From: Pelagibacterales bacterium MED-G40
GTDB taxonomy: Bacteria; Pseudomonadota; Alphaproteobacteria; Pelagibacterales; Pelagibacteraceae
Direction: 5' to 3'
NCBI GenBank assembly: GCA_002457515.1
Contig: NTJN01000003.1
Location: 1 to 64,000 of the forward strand
Length of the DNA: 64,000 nucleotides
The notes beneath the pieces are model-generated. The model was not told where the DNA came from. It did no database searches and saw nothing but the letters and a program-made list of their open reading frames with translations. A program made the translations under genes and the position numbers. This document shows, one piece after another, positions 36,706 through 45,986 of the stretch. Positions within the stretch are counted from its first letter, which is position 1. Each line of letters starts with the position of its first letter.

Positions 36706-37766
36706 TAATTTATCAAGCCTTTTATAAATATCCATTTTGGCATTTTAAATATTATAGACAAATCTTGAAATAAATTACTCTTATTTGATAAAAATTTAAT
36801 AACTGTATCCGAGGACGAGCTGAACATATCAAAGAATACATTAGGCATTTTTTCTGGATTTTTCTCTAAAACTCTTAAAAATACTTTATCTAAAAACTGG
36901 TATTTTTTTCCTATATTGTATTTTGTTGCGTTTTGAATATTTTCAATATTCACTCTTATATATTTACTATGTTCTTGAATATTAAGGAATGTATAACCAG
37001 TACTTAATCTTGTCATACCACCAGCTGTTCCAATATTTATCTTATTATTTTCTTTATTATTTACTGGGTGGAAAAGGGGAATGGCTCCTTCCTCTCTAAA
37101 ATTTATTTTATAATCTTTTAAACCTAATTTGTTTATATAATTTTTCATTTGAGAGTCGTAATCTTTTAAAGATTTATCTTCTTTAGATAACCAAGTAGTT
37201 TCGATCATTGCTTTGTTTTTACTGAAAGGTAAAACATAAAAAAAATGAACGTTTTTTCTTTGGTCACAATCAAAATCCATTAAATCTAAAATATTATCAT
37301 CAAAAAAATCTTTTTCTGTCTCGATTTCAATTCCATGAAAATGTTGCCAAAGATTAAATTTATTTTTTTGAAACGAAGGAACACTATTAAAGACAAACGC
37401 ATTGTCCATATTTACTTCTTTTATATTCTTAAAAAACTTAATATTTCTATTTTTTGCTAATCTGTCATTAATCTTCTTGTAAAAGAGTCCACTATCGATG
37501 CTTTGATAAGGGAAATTATTACATTTAATAATTTTAGATTCTGATGTTGTCTTTACAGAAAACTCCTTCCAGCTTTTTTTAACACAGTCCTCAAAATTGT
37601 GAGGGACCACTTTCCAAAAAGACCAAGTTTTATCTCTCTTATATTCCGATCTTGGCTCAACAATTGCAAGTCTTTTATCATTTAGCTTTTGATGGATGTC
37701 TAGCTCATAAGCTAGAGACAAACCAGCACAACCACCACCTAGAATGATATAATCAAATTCTTTCAT
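36705..37766 (-). CDS. crtY: Lycopene beta-cyclase
   Basis: CrtY cyclises lycopene to beta-carotene. The 353-aa protein has the N-terminal dinucleotide-binding motif YIILGGGCAGLSLA, DKTWSFW near residue 46, and GTAGGMTRLSTGYTF, all characteristic of CrtY-type cyclases. Its product feeds the Blh dioxygenase encoded immediately downstream. The start overlaps crtB by 14 bp. Confidence 0.94.
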   Translation of the reverse strand: MKEFDYIILGGGCAGLSLAYELDIHQKLNDKRLAIVEPRSEYKRDKTWSFWKVVPHNFEDCVKKSWKEFSVKTTSESKIIKCNNFPYQSIDSGLFYKKINDRLAKNRNIKFFKNIKEVNMDNAFVFNSVPSFQKNKFNLWQHFHGIEIETEKDFFDDNILDLMDFDCDQRKNVHFFYVLPFSKNKAMIETTWLSKEDKSLKDYDSQMKNYINKLGLKDYKINFREEGAIPLFHPVNNKENNKINIGTAGGMTRLSTGYTFLNIQEHSKYIRVNIENIQNATKYNIGKKYQFLDKVFLRVLEKNPEKMPNVFFDMFSSSSDTVIKFLSNKSNLFQDLSIIFKMPKWIFIKGLIN

Positions 37767-38601
37767 TTAAATTTATCTGTTCATTAATCATCAAATGTTC
37801 GTTTTTTTTTAAGTGTTCTTTATAATTTACAAAATATATTCTTATAAGATCATATAAAGATAAAATAGTTTGAATAATCTTGCCAATGCTAGAAACATAA
37901 ATTTTCCCTGCATTATTGTAATTATCTAAGTTTTTTTTGTTTAGTATATTGTCTCCAATTTTTCTATACACTCTTCTGGCAACCATAATAGAAAAACGAG
38001 AACTTAATGGAACAGCTTTGATAGCAGGAAAAGAGCTTTCATAAAAAGTATCAGCTATCTCGATAATTTCCTTAATAGAATTAAAATCATGGTTTATGTA
38101 AGATCTATTTCTTTTTTTATCTTCAACCACATCTCTAGCAATATTAGTTAATTGCATTGCTATTCCCAAATCTATAGCTCCCTTTAAATAATCTTTATCC
38201 TTAACTTTTAATATCTTTGACATCATCAATCCCACAGTTCCAGCAACTCTATAAGAATAAATAAATAATTCTTTCTTGTTATTTATTTTAACCTCATCTT
38301 TTAAATCACTTTCAACACCATCAAATAAATCTTCCGCTATTTTGATTGAAATATTTTCTTTTTCTAAAAGTTCCCAAATATTTTTAATTATAGAGTCTGA
38401 GAAATCTTTATTTTTAAAATTTGATTTGAAATTTAGAAAATTTTTCCTTTTAACTTCTAGGCTAGTTTCTTCATCAGCTATGTCATCTAGCGTTCTACAG
38501 AAGTCATATAAGAAGGAACATTTTTTGTAAATTTCTTTTGACAGAAAAAAACCAGCCCAATTAAAAGATTTAGCATGCTTAGAAAGTAAGTTATTTTTCA
38601 T
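37753..38601 (-). CDS. crtB: Phytoene synthase
   Basis: CrtB condenses two geranylgeranyl-PP to phytoene. The 282 residues include the KSFNWAGFFL start region, the first Asp-rich motif RTLDDIADE near residue 37, and the second NIARDVVEDKKRNRSYI near residue 155. It is coupled to crtI by TAATG at 38601. A GGPP synthase gene (crtE) is not in the window and must lie elsewhere. Confidence 0.95.
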   Translation of the reverse strand: MKNNLLSKHAKSFNWAGFFLSKEIYKKCSFLYDFCRTLDDIADEETSLEVKRKNFLNFKSNFKNKDFSDSIIKNIWELLEKENISIKIAEDLFDGVESDLKDEVKINNKKELFIYSYRVAGTVGLMMSKILKVKDKDYLKGAIDLGIAMQLTNIARDVVEDKKRNRSYINHDFNSIKEIIEIADTFYESSFPAIKAVPLSSRFSIMVARRVYRKIGDNILNKKNLDNYNNAGKIYVSSIGKIIQTILSLYDLIRIYFVNYKEHLKKNEHLMINEQINLNERI

Positions 38602-40067
38602 TACAATAATTCATCCAGTACTTTTGCCGAAGACAAAACTCCTGGCATTCCAGCGCCAGGGTGAGTTCCCGCACCAACAAAATAAAGATTATCAAACACT
38701 TCTGACTTATTATGGAATCTAAAATAAGCTGACTGTGTAAACTGTGGTTGAATTGAAAATCCAGAACCATGAAGTGTAGATAATTCGTTGGCAAAATAAT
38801 CTGGTGTTAAATAAAAGTCACTAACAACATTTTCTTTTATGCCTGGTAAAACAGTTTTGTCCATCTTATTAAGAACTATTTCTTTAAATTTTTCTCCTTC
38901 ATCAGACCAATTTATACCTGACAAATTATTTGGTACTGGAACCAATACATAAAAAGCATCCTGACCTTCTGGTGCCATGCTAGTGTCAGTAGCAGAAGGT
39001 CTGTGTAAGTAATAACTGATATCATCAGACAATATTTTTTGGTCAAAAATTTTATTTAAATGTTCTTTGTATGAGTTACCAAAGCAAATAGTATGATGAG
39101 CTACATCTTTGTATTGTTTTTTTGAACCAAAATAATAAACAAACAATCCCATGGAATAATTCATCCGTTTAATTTTTTCATTAAACAAAAAACCATAATT
39201 TTTTTTTGACTTGATTAAATTATTGTAAACATTTGGAGGATCTGAGTTACATACTACATAATCACAATCTATACTGTCTTTGTTGTTAATTTTAACTCCT
39301 TTTATTTTTTTTTCTTCACTTACAATTTCAGTTACTTCAGAATTTTTTAAGACTTTTATATTTTCTTCATACATTAATTTTTCTAACGCATTTACTATGC
39401 TTCCAGTTCCACCCATAGAATAATGAATGCCCCATTTTTTCTCTAAAAATAAAATAAGTGTATAAATAGAAGTAGTAGTAAAAGGATTTCCCCCTACCAA
39501 CAATGGATGCATACTAAAAACTCGTCTCAATTTATTATTTGATACAAAACTTGAAACTAGTTTATAAACAGATTGGTAACTTCGAAGTTTAAGTAGAGAA
39601 GGTATCTGTTTAATCATAAAACTTACCTCGTTAAATGGTTTTGTAGATAATTCAGTAAAACCTTTATCAAAGATTTTTTCTGTAAAAGATAAAAGTTTTT
39701 CGTATCCAACAAAGTCATCTTTTGAAAGATTTTCTATTTGATTTTTCATAGAAACTTCATTTCCGGAGTAATCAAATGATGAACCGTCCTCAAAAACAAA
39801 TCTATACCAAAGTTCCAATGGTACAATTTTTGTATAATCAGAAATATTTTTATTGAAAAGAGCAAATAACTCCTCAAGTAAGTAAGGTGCGGTTATCACT
39901 GTAGGACCGCCATCATAAATAAAATTATTTTTTTTAAAGACTCTAGCTCTACCTCCTAGGTCAGGATGTTTTTCTAATAAGGTAACTTCATAATTTTTAG
40001 CTCGTAGTCTTAAGGCAGCAGCTATACCACCAAAACCTGAGCCGATAACAACAACTTTTTTTGCCAT
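38601..40067 (-). CDS. crtI: Phytoene desaturase
   Basis: CrtI introduces the double bonds that turn phytoene into lycopene. The 488-aa FAD enzyme has VVIGSGFGGIAAALRL at the N-terminus, GGRARVFKKNNFIYDGGPT, and the C-terminal bacterial desaturase signature GAGTHPGAGMPGVLSSAK. It follows the ATP synthase b gene by 33 bp on the same strand. That is the largest gap in a 15-gene run and the only likely place for a separate carotenoid promoter. Confidence 0.96.
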   Translation of the reverse strand: MAKKVVVIGSGFGGIAAALRLRAKNYEVTLLEKHPDLGGRARVFKKNNFIYDGGPTVITAPYLLEELFALFNKNISDYTKIVPLELWYRFVFEDGSSFDYSGNEVSMKNQIENLSKDDFVGYEKLLSFTEKIFDKGFTELSTKPFNEVSFMIKQIPSLLKLRSYQSVYKLVSSFVSNNKLRRVFSMHPLLVGGNPFTTTSIYTLILFLEKKWGIHYSMGGTGSIVNALEKLMYEENIKVLKNSEVTEIVSEEKKIKGVKINNKDSIDCDYVVCNSDPPNVYNNLIKSKKNYGFLFNEKIKRMNYSMGLFVYYFGSKKQYKDVAHHTICFGNSYKEHLNKIFDQKILSDDISYYLHRPSATDTSMAPEGQDAFYVLVPVPNNLSGINWSDEGEKFKEIVLNKMDKTVLPGIKENVVSDFYLTPDYFANELSTLHGSGFSIQPQFTQSAYFRFHNKSEVFDNLYFVGAGTHPGAGMPGVLSSAKVLDELL

Positions 40068-40100
40068 AAAAATTAATTCGAAATTGTAATGGTTCTTATT

Positions 40101-40598
40101 TTAGGTAGATTTTTTCTTTAATGCTAGTTTAGTTTCTTCAATGCTAGACTTATAAAATTTATCTAATTTGCTTTTGTCTATTGAATTTTTAATTAATCTT
40201 TCAACAGATTCTATTGCAATTTTAACTGATGTATTTTTAATATCTTTAAAAGCCTGTTCTTTCATTTGTTTGATTTTTTCTTCTGCATTTTTTTTTCTGT
40301 TATCCATTAAAATATGGAACTCTGAATTGGTTTTTAAAACATTTTTTTCTGCTTCTTCATTAGCCTTTTCTATCATTTTCTTTATTTCTGACTTAGACCC
40401 ACTAATTTTCTTCTCATAATCACTTAATATAGTTTTAGCTTCTTCTTTGAGCGTTTCCGCATCATCTATTTGTTTTTTTATACTTCCTATATTCTCTTCT
40501 AGACTAATTTTTATTTTTTCTGGAATTTTAAAATAAAAAACTAAAAAAATAAAAATAAAGAAGGAAATTGCAACCCAAAATGTAGCATCTATTGTCAT
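40101..40598 (-). CDS. atpF: ATP synthase F0 subunit b
   Basis: The peripheral-stalk b subunit has one N-terminal span (about residues 5-24) and a long charged coiled coil to residue 165. It partners the b' subunit encoded just upstream with a 4-bp ATGA overlap. Order atpI-B-E-b'-b matches the alphaproteobacterial F0 operon. The F1 genes are not in the window. Confidence 0.93.
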   Translation of the reverse strand: MTIDATFWVAISFFIFIFLVFYFKIPEKIKISLEENIGSIKKQIDDAETLKEEAKTILSDYEKKISGSKSEIKKMIEKANEEAEKNVLKTNSEFHILMDNRKKNAEEKIKQMKEQAFKDIKNTSVKIAIESVERLIKNSIDKSKLDKFYKSSIEETKLALKKKST

Positions 40599-41170
40599 AA
40601 GTAATTAGATATTTTTTTTTTAGAAATTTCTGTGATAGCAGCTTTAATGCTGCTTTCATTTAGTTTATCTCCTGATATTTCTTCAATTACAGTAGCTGTC
40701 ATTTTTTCTGAAATTTTAAGAATATCATTTATTGAATTTTTTTTTAAACTAGTTATTTCAGACTGAGCTTTTTCTGCTGCACTATCTATCTCTTTTTCTA
40801 CTAACTTCTTTTTCTTTTGAATATCGTCATTAAGTTTCTCTTTACTGTCAGTATTAATTTTTTGCACTTCTCTTTTCGCACTCTCAATTAAATTTTCATA
40901 TTCTTTTAATTTTTTCTCTGAAGCATCTTTCAGATTTTTTGCTTCATCAAGATCATCCTTTATTTTACTATTTCTAACATCAATACTATTTCTGATTTTA
41001 GGAACAAAGAGTTTAGATATAGACAGGTACAATAAAGTAAAAATCAATATTAACCAAAAAGCTTGAGATGCCCAATACTCAGGATCTAGCTGAGGCATTC
41101 CTGCCTCAGCAGCAAGTAGATTTTTTCCAAAAATCATTAAAAAGAATGACGCAAGTACAAGTATCTTCAT
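40595..41170 (-). CDS. ATP synthase F0 subunit b'
   Basis: The second stalk subunit (191 aa) carries a signal-like hydrophobic N-terminus (residues 1-20), an acidic/proline linker GMPQLDPEYW, a membrane span near 34-54, and a coiled-coil tail. This N-terminal pattern is typical of alphaproteobacterial b'. It lies 10 bp after atpE. Two different b-type subunits form a heterodimeric stalk in this class. Confidence 0.92.
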   Translation of the reverse strand: MKILVLASFFLMIFGKNLLAAEAGMPQLDPEYWASQAFWLILIFTLLYLSISKLFVPKIRNSIDVRNSKIKDDLDEAKNLKDASEKKLKEYENLIESAKREVQKINTDSKEKLNDDIQKKKKLVEKEIDSAAEKAQSEITSLKKNSINDILKISEKMTATVIEEISGDKLNESSIKAAITEISKKKISNYL

Positions 41171-41180
41171 TAACTTTTAT

Positions 41181-41408
41181 TTAAAAAGCAAATAAAATTA
41201 TTAATGCAACAACTAAACCAAAAAGGCCAGTTGCTTCAGCTAAAGCAAAACCTAAAAGTAAATTAGGAAATTGCTTTTGAGCTGCAGATGGATTTCTCAT
41301 TGCACCTGACAAATAATTACCAAAAATTATTCCGATGCCGACTCCAGCTCCAGCTAGTGCGATTGCAGCTAAACCTGCTCCAATCATTTTTGCTGCTTCT
41401 AACTCCAT
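41181..41408 (-). CDS. atpE: ATP synthase F0 subunit c
   Basis: This 75-aa hairpin of two spans forms the proton-driven ring. The Gly-rich first helix (GAGVGIGIIFG), the RNPSAA polar loop, and the ion-binding carboxylate Glu in FALAEATGLF near residue 58 are visible. The absence of the Gln/Ser-Thr sodium set suggests proton coupling. A GGAGG-type site lies before the ATG. Confidence 0.97.
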   Translation of the reverse strand: MELEAAKMIGAGLAAIALAGAGVGIGIIFGNYLSGAMRNPSAAQKQFPNLLLGFALAEATGLFGLVVALIILFAF

Positions 41409-41421
41409 TTTTCCTCCTTTG

Positions 41422-42156
41422 TTAATGGTGTAAATTTAATGCATCATTTAAATAGATGCAGGTTAATATTGCAAAAACATAAGCTTGTAGAAATGCAACT
41501 AAAATCTCCAAACCTGTTAATGCTACTGAAAAACTAAGTGGTAACCAGCCACCTAGCAATCCTAAACTTATAACAAAGCCTCCAAAAACTTTTAACATTG
41601 TATGACCCGCCATCATGTTTGCAAATAATCTTACAGATAAACTAACTGGTCTACTTAGATAAGAAATAATCTCAATAATAGTTATTAAAGGCAAAAGTAA
41701 TACTGGAACTCCACTTGGTACAAAAATTTTTAAATATTTAAAACCATGCTTAATAAAACCAATTACTGTCACAGCTACAAATATAAACATAGCCATGATT
41801 AAAGTCACAATTATATGACTAGTTACAGTAAACGAATAAGGAAACATTCCAACCATGTTGCAAAATAAGACAAACATAAATAAACTAAATATAAAAGGAA
41901 AATAAGGTTTGGCTTTAGAACCCGCAGTATCACTTATCATCTTAGCAATAAAGTTATAAAAAATTTCAGCAACTAATTGCATTTTACCTGGTATAAGTTT
42001 CTTTTCCCTAGTACCTAACAATAAAAAAATACATATCGCACCCGCACTTAAAAGCATAAATAAACTAGAGTTCGTAAAAGAGATATCTATTCCAGCTATT
42101 TTAACCTCAGGTCCAATTCTATAGACATTGAACTGATGCATAGGGTTTGTTGCCAT
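41422..42156 (-). CDS. atpB: ATP synthase F0 subunit a
   Basis: Subunit a (244 aa) forms the proton half-channels. The conserved stretch SVRLFANMMAGH near residue 175 contains the essential Arg. The late helix has LEILVAFLQAYVFAILTCIYL with the expected Glu and Gln. About six spans are seen. The gene precedes atpE by 13 bp. Confidence 0.97.
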   Translation of the reverse strand: MATNPMHQFNVYRIGPEVKIAGIDISFTNSSLFMLLSAGAICIFLLLGTREKKLIPGKMQLVAEIFYNFIAKMISDTAGSKAKPYFPFIFSLFMFVLFCNMVGMFPYSFTVTSHIIVTLIMAMFIFVAVTVIGFIKHGFKYLKIFVPSGVPVLLLPLITIIEIISYLSRPVSLSVRLFANMMAGHTMLKVFGGFVISLGLLGGWLPLSFSVALTGLEILVAFLQAYVFAILTCIYLNDALNLHH

Positions 42157-42179
42157 AATTTCTACTTTCTTAAACTATC

Positions 42180-42455
42180 TTATTTTTGCATTCTCTTTGC
42201 AGTTCTTACAACATTTAGCATACCAGCTGCAGCTCCTACAAAAAAGAAAATTACTATTAACCATGGTGTAGTACCAAACCAACTATCTAAAATAAACCCA
42301 ATTATTGTCCCAACTGCTACCGCTGCGACAAGTTCAGTTCCAAGCTTAAAAGCATTACCCAAAAATGATGCTTCTTTTGCACTATCTTCATCTGTTTTTT
42401 TTAAATTAGATTTTGCAATTTTTAGGCGAGTTTTAAAATCGTTAAAATTTGTCAT
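42180..42455 (-). CDS. atpI: AtpI/AtpZ-family ATP synthase accessory protein
   Basis: This 91-residue protein has two spans (about 37-55 and 63-83) with a Gly-rich first helix, the usual AtpZ/AtpI hairpin, behind a charged N-terminus. It heads the F0 genes and lies 7 bp after smc. Such proteins help assemble the c-ring or move Mg/Ca; the role here is inferred from position. Confidence 0.87.
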   Translation of the reverse strand: MTNFNDFKTRLKIAKSNLKKTDEDSAKEASFLGNAFKLGTELVAAVAVGTIIGFILDSWFGTTPWLIVIFFFVGAAAGMLNVVRTAKRMQK

Positions 42456-42462
42456 AGACCAG

Positions 42463-44907
42463 TTATGCTACCAGCTCTTCTGCTTTTTGTAAGTCAACAG
42501 CTACTAACTGACTGACTCCCTTTTCCGGCATTGTAATACCATAAAGCCTATGCATTCTAGACATTGTTAAAGCGTGGTGTGAAATAATAATAAATTTTGT
42601 TTTTGTAGTTTTAACTAATTCATCCAATAAAGAACAAAATCTAGTTACGTTTGCATCATCTAAGGGAGCGTCTACTTCGTCTAAAACGCAAATTGGTGAT
42701 GGATTTACCAAAAACACTGCAAAAATTAGTGAAAGCGCAGTTAATGCCTGTTCACCACCAGAGAGCAGAGTTATGGATTGAAGTCTTTTACCTGGAGGAG
42801 AAACAAGCATTTCCAAACCCGCTTCCAATGGATCGTCAGAGTCTACTAATTCTAATTTTGCACTACCTCCATTAAAAAGTTTTGTATATACGTCATTAAA
42901 TTTTCTATTAACTTTTGTAAAAGCGCTTAAAAGTTTTTCCCTACCTTTTTGGTTAAGCTCATCTATACTGGTTTTTAATTTTACAATAGCTGAGTACAGA
43001 TCGGCTCTATCATCTTCCATTTTCTTTATTTCATCCGAATATTTTTTAGTTTCTTCGTCAGCTCTTAAATTAACGGATCCTAGAGCCTCTCTTTGTTTTT
43101 TTATTTTTTCTAATTTATCTTCTTGTTTTTCGATAGTAGGAAATTGACTTTTATCTAAATTATTTAAATCAGATACTGGCAGAAGTTCTTTTTCGTTATC
43201 TATCTTTATTTCATTTTTAATAGAAAAAATTAAATCTTTTTTTCTTTGTTCTATACCACTCAAAGTAGCTTCATTTCTTGCCTTGTTTTCTCTGAAAATA
43301 GTTAACTTTTCTTGAATATTTTTTAGGTTAAGATTAATTGAATTGTACTTCTCTTCCGCTTTAATTAATTCAGACTCTAATTCTTCATTAATTTTTTTAG
43401 TATTTTCTAAATTTTGAATATTTTGACCCTTGCTAGTTGCTATTCTTTCAGGATCTTTTTCATTTTCTTCTATTTCAGCTTTGATTTTATTTTTTCTTAT
43501 AATAAGCTCAGCCATCATTTTTTCAGAGTTTACTTTGAGATTTATCCAATTTTCTAATTCAAGATCTATATTTTTGATTCTTTCTTTTCTTTTAATGGAG
43601 TCATTTTTAATAGTTTCATTCTTTCCATAACTTAAAGCATATTCTTCTTGTGATAGTGTAATTTGATCTATTAATTCTTTTAAATCTTGAAAAAGATCTT
43701 TTGTAATTTTTTTTCCTGTGTCAATGTAACTTTCTAGCTTATTTATAATATCATTTAATTTATGCTTAAGTACTTTCAACTTATTTTTTGATGAGACTAA
43801 ATCTTCATTAGCTCTATCTTCACTTTCAAAAAGTTCTTTTTCGGTTTTAAGCAACTCATTCTTTTCCTCTAATATTCTTTTCTCATTAAGTGATGCATCT
43901 AAAGAAATACTCTTTTCTCTTTCTAAATCTGAGTCTAAAATTTCTAAGGATTTTTTTAATTTTACTTGTAAATTCTTAACTCTTTTTTCCTCTTTATCCA
44001 AACTAGTAATATCTAGATTAATTTTTTGAAGTTTAGCCAAACTCTCCATTTTTTTATCTCTTAAGGGCGCTAATTTTTTATTTTCTTCATCTAATAAATT
44101 ATTGTTGTGATCTAAATCAATTTTTACTGACGAGATATCATCATCCTGTTCACTAGATTTTTCTATTATTCCCGTTTTTTCGCTTTCTATTGTTTCTAAC
44201 TTTAAATAATACAATCCTGCTTCTATACTTCTTATTTCTTTAGAAATTTCTTTATATTTAGTTGCTTCCTCAGCTTGTTTTTTTAAACTTTCTAACTGTT
44301 TTTCTTGTTGTTTTTTTAGTTCATCGGCTCTTTTTAAATTATTTTCAGCTGCATTTAATCTTGTTTCTGCCTCTTGTCTTCTGGCATGTATACCCGAAAT
44401 ACCTGCCGCTTCTTCTAAAATAGATTTCCTTTCTGAAGGTTTAGAAGTTACCAGCATTCCTATTTTACCCTGACTAATTAACGAGGGTGAGTGAGCTCCA
44501 GTTGAAAGATCAGCAAAAAAAGTCTGCGCGTCTCTTGCACGTATTTCTTTATCATTCATATAATATTTAGAACCTTTATCTCTTTCTATTTTTCGAGTAA
44601 CAAGAATTTCATCTAATTCGTTGTATTGGCCAAATCCACTTTTGTCGTCATTTTCGATTAAAATTGATACTTCAGAAATATTTTTAGGGGGACGGTTAGA
44701 TGTTCCTGAAAAAATCACATCTTCCATACCAGATCCTCTCATACTTTTCGGAGAACTTTCCCCCATACACCATCTTAACGCTTCAACAACGTTTGATTTA
44801 CCACAACCATTCGGTCCTACTATTCCTGTAAGCCCATCTTCTATTAGAAAAGTTGTTTTATCAAAAAATGACTTGAAACCTGTTAAGTCTAGTCTTTTAA
44901 ACTTCAT
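42463..44907 (-). CDS. smc: Smc-type chromosome segregation ATPase, short, no visible hinge
   Basis: The N-terminal head has Walker A GPNGCGKS at 31-38 and the ISQGKIGMLV segment. The C-terminal head has signature LSGGEQ at 715-720 and Walker B ICVLDEVDAPLDD near 738-750. Between lie roughly 490 residues of charged coiled-coil sequence. Full-length bacterial Smc is about 1,150-1,200 aa with a 150-200-residue globular hinge. At 814 aa I find no Gly-rich hinge-like stretch midway. Both head motifs intact argues against a pseudogene. No scpA or scpB lies nearby. Confidence 0.9.
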   Translation of the reverse strand: MKFKRLDLTGFKSFFDKTTFLIEDGLTGIVGPNGCGKSNVVEALRWCMGESSPKSMRGSGMEDVIFSGTSNRPPKNISEVSILIENDDKSGFGQYNELDEILVTRKIERDKGSKYYMNDKEIRARDAQTFFADLSTGAHSPSLISQGKIGMLVTSKPSERKSILEEAAGISGIHARRQEAETRLNAAENNLKRADELKKQQEKQLESLKKQAEEATKYKEISKEIRSIEAGLYYLKLETIESEKTGIIEKSSEQDDDISSVKIDLDHNNNLLDEENKKLAPLRDKKMESLAKLQKINLDITSLDKEEKRVKNLQVKLKKSLEILDSDLEREKSISLDASLNEKRILEEKNELLKTEKELFESEDRANEDLVSSKNKLKVLKHKLNDIINKLESYIDTGKKITKDLFQDLKELIDQITLSQEEYALSYGKNETIKNDSIKRKERIKNIDLELENWINLKVNSEKMMAELIIRKNKIKAEIEENEKDPERIATSKGQNIQNLENTKKINEELESELIKAEEKYNSINLNLKNIQEKLTIFRENKARNEATLSGIEQRKKDLIFSIKNEIKIDNEKELLPVSDLNNLDKSQFPTIEKQEDKLEKIKKQREALGSVNLRADEETKKYSDEIKKMEDDRADLYSAIVKLKTSIDELNQKGREKLLSAFTKVNRKFNDVYTKLFNGGSAKLELVDSDDPLEAGLEMLVSPPGKRLQSITLLSGGEQALTALSLIFAVFLVNPSPICVLDEVDAPLDDANVTRFCSLLDELVKTTKTKFIIISHHALTMSRMHRLYGITMPEKGVSQLVAVDLQKAEELVA

Positions 44908-44908
44908 A

Positions 44909-45502
44909 TTAAAGATTTTTAATTACCATTTTTTTAAATTTCTTGTAATCGTGTTTTCCTTCATATTTTTTTTCATTAATATAAATTGTAGGTGTTGAAG
45001 TAATTTTGTATTTTTTTTGCGCTTGAATTCTTTCATTTAAAATTTTATCCTGAGTATTTTCATCTTTAAGACAACTATCAATTTTCGCACTATCTAAATT
45101 AAAATTCAAACCAATTTTTTTTAAAGATTCGTTTATCTTATTTATATCAGATCCAACAGCCCATTTATTTTGTTTTTTATAAATTTCACTTAAAAATTGA
45201 AAACTTTTATCGTTATTTTTAACACACCTTAAAATCTTTTCGGCATTCAGAGCTGCTAAATCTAATGGGAACCCATGGTGTTCAAATCTTACTTTGCCAG
45301 TATCGATAAATTCTTTTTTTAAATTTTTGTAAATCTTTTCATGAAAATGAGCACAATGAGGGCAAGTAAGAGAAGAAAAAACTTTTATTATAACTTTTGC
45401 CTCGGGGTTTCCTATACCAAGTCCAACTCTTTTATCATCGGCGTATAAATCTATTGGTATAGACGAAAAAATAAAAAGTAAGATTGCGATTTTTTTATAC
45501 AT
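44909..45502 (-). CDS. DsbA-family thiol oxidoreductase
   Basis: The 197-aa exported protein has a signal peptide (residues 1-21), the active-site CPHC near residue 47, and a cis-Pro loop TSTPTIYIN near residue 170. It likely oxidises or isomerises disulfides in the periplasm. It lies between the DUF721 gene (8-bp overlap) and smc (1-bp gap), a conserved alphaproteobacterial arrangement. Confidence 0.92.
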   Translation of the reverse strand: MYKKIAILLFIFSSIPIDLYADDKRVGLGIGNPEAKVIIKVFSSLTCPHCAHFHEKIYKNLKKEFIDTGKVRFEHHGFPLDLAALNAEKILRCVKNNDKSFQFLSEIYKKQNKWAVGSDINKINESLKKIGLNFNLDSAKIDSCLKDENTQDKILNERIQAQKKYKITSTPTIYINEKKYEGKHDYKKFKKMVIKNL

Positions 45503-45986
45503 TTTTAGAATTATAAGCTTTAATTAATTTATTTAATGAATTTTTAAGTTTTTCATTTTTGACGTTTTTTAATTTTAAGTTTGTTTCAATGGTATTTAAA
45601 TTTGTTTTTTTTATTCTATCAACGGAGTATTTTTTTTCATGAACTATTTTCAATTTAATTTCTTTTACGTAGTTGTAACCATAAAAACTATTTATTTTGT
45701 CAATTATTTCTTTTTTACTATACTCAATATCTAGTTCCTTTCCATGTATTACGTTTATGATGAGTATCCCGTTACTCAACTCTTTTCCTATTTTGATTGA
45801 ATTTGGATAACAGGAATTTGAAATATCCTTCCCTACAATTTTACTCCAGTTATCAACAACATTAGATAAATTATAACCACTTTTTTTAATAATTTTTTTT
45901 AAACCATGTGGCAAAGCGCTTGAGAGCGGCCTTAAGCCTTGAATGAAATTACGGCTTTTATTAATATTGTTCTTTTTATTATGCAT
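45495..45986 (-). CDS. DUF721/DciA-like protein
   Basis: The 163-residue protein has the DUF721 core: Leu/Pro-rich N-terminus RPLSSALPHGL, NVVDNWSKIVGKDISNSCYP, and a strand-rich LIINVIHGKELDIEYSK. DciA proteins help load the replicative helicase, so a replication role is plausible. The C-terminal third is Lys/Asn-rich. Its ATG lies inside the same ATGCAT hexamer (45981-45986) as the start codon of the divergent mutY gene. Confidence 0.85.
   Translation of the reverse strand: MHNKKNNINKSRNFIQGLRPLSSALPHGLKKIIKKSGYNLSNVVDNWSKIVGKDISNSCYPNSIKIGKELSNGILIINVIHGKELDIEYSKKEIIDKINSFYGYNYVKEIKLKIVHEKKYSVDRIKKTNLNTIETNLKLKNVKNEKLKNSLNKLIKAYNSKNV

Noticed and set aside
35803-40067. Horizontal acquisition of the carotenoid cluster
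   Set aside because: Base composition, gene overlaps and strand agree with the neighbours; no mobile-element remnants or flanking repeats are seen.
40068-40100. Intrinsic terminator between atpF and crtI
   Set aside because: No stem with a T-tract can be formed in this 33-bp gap.
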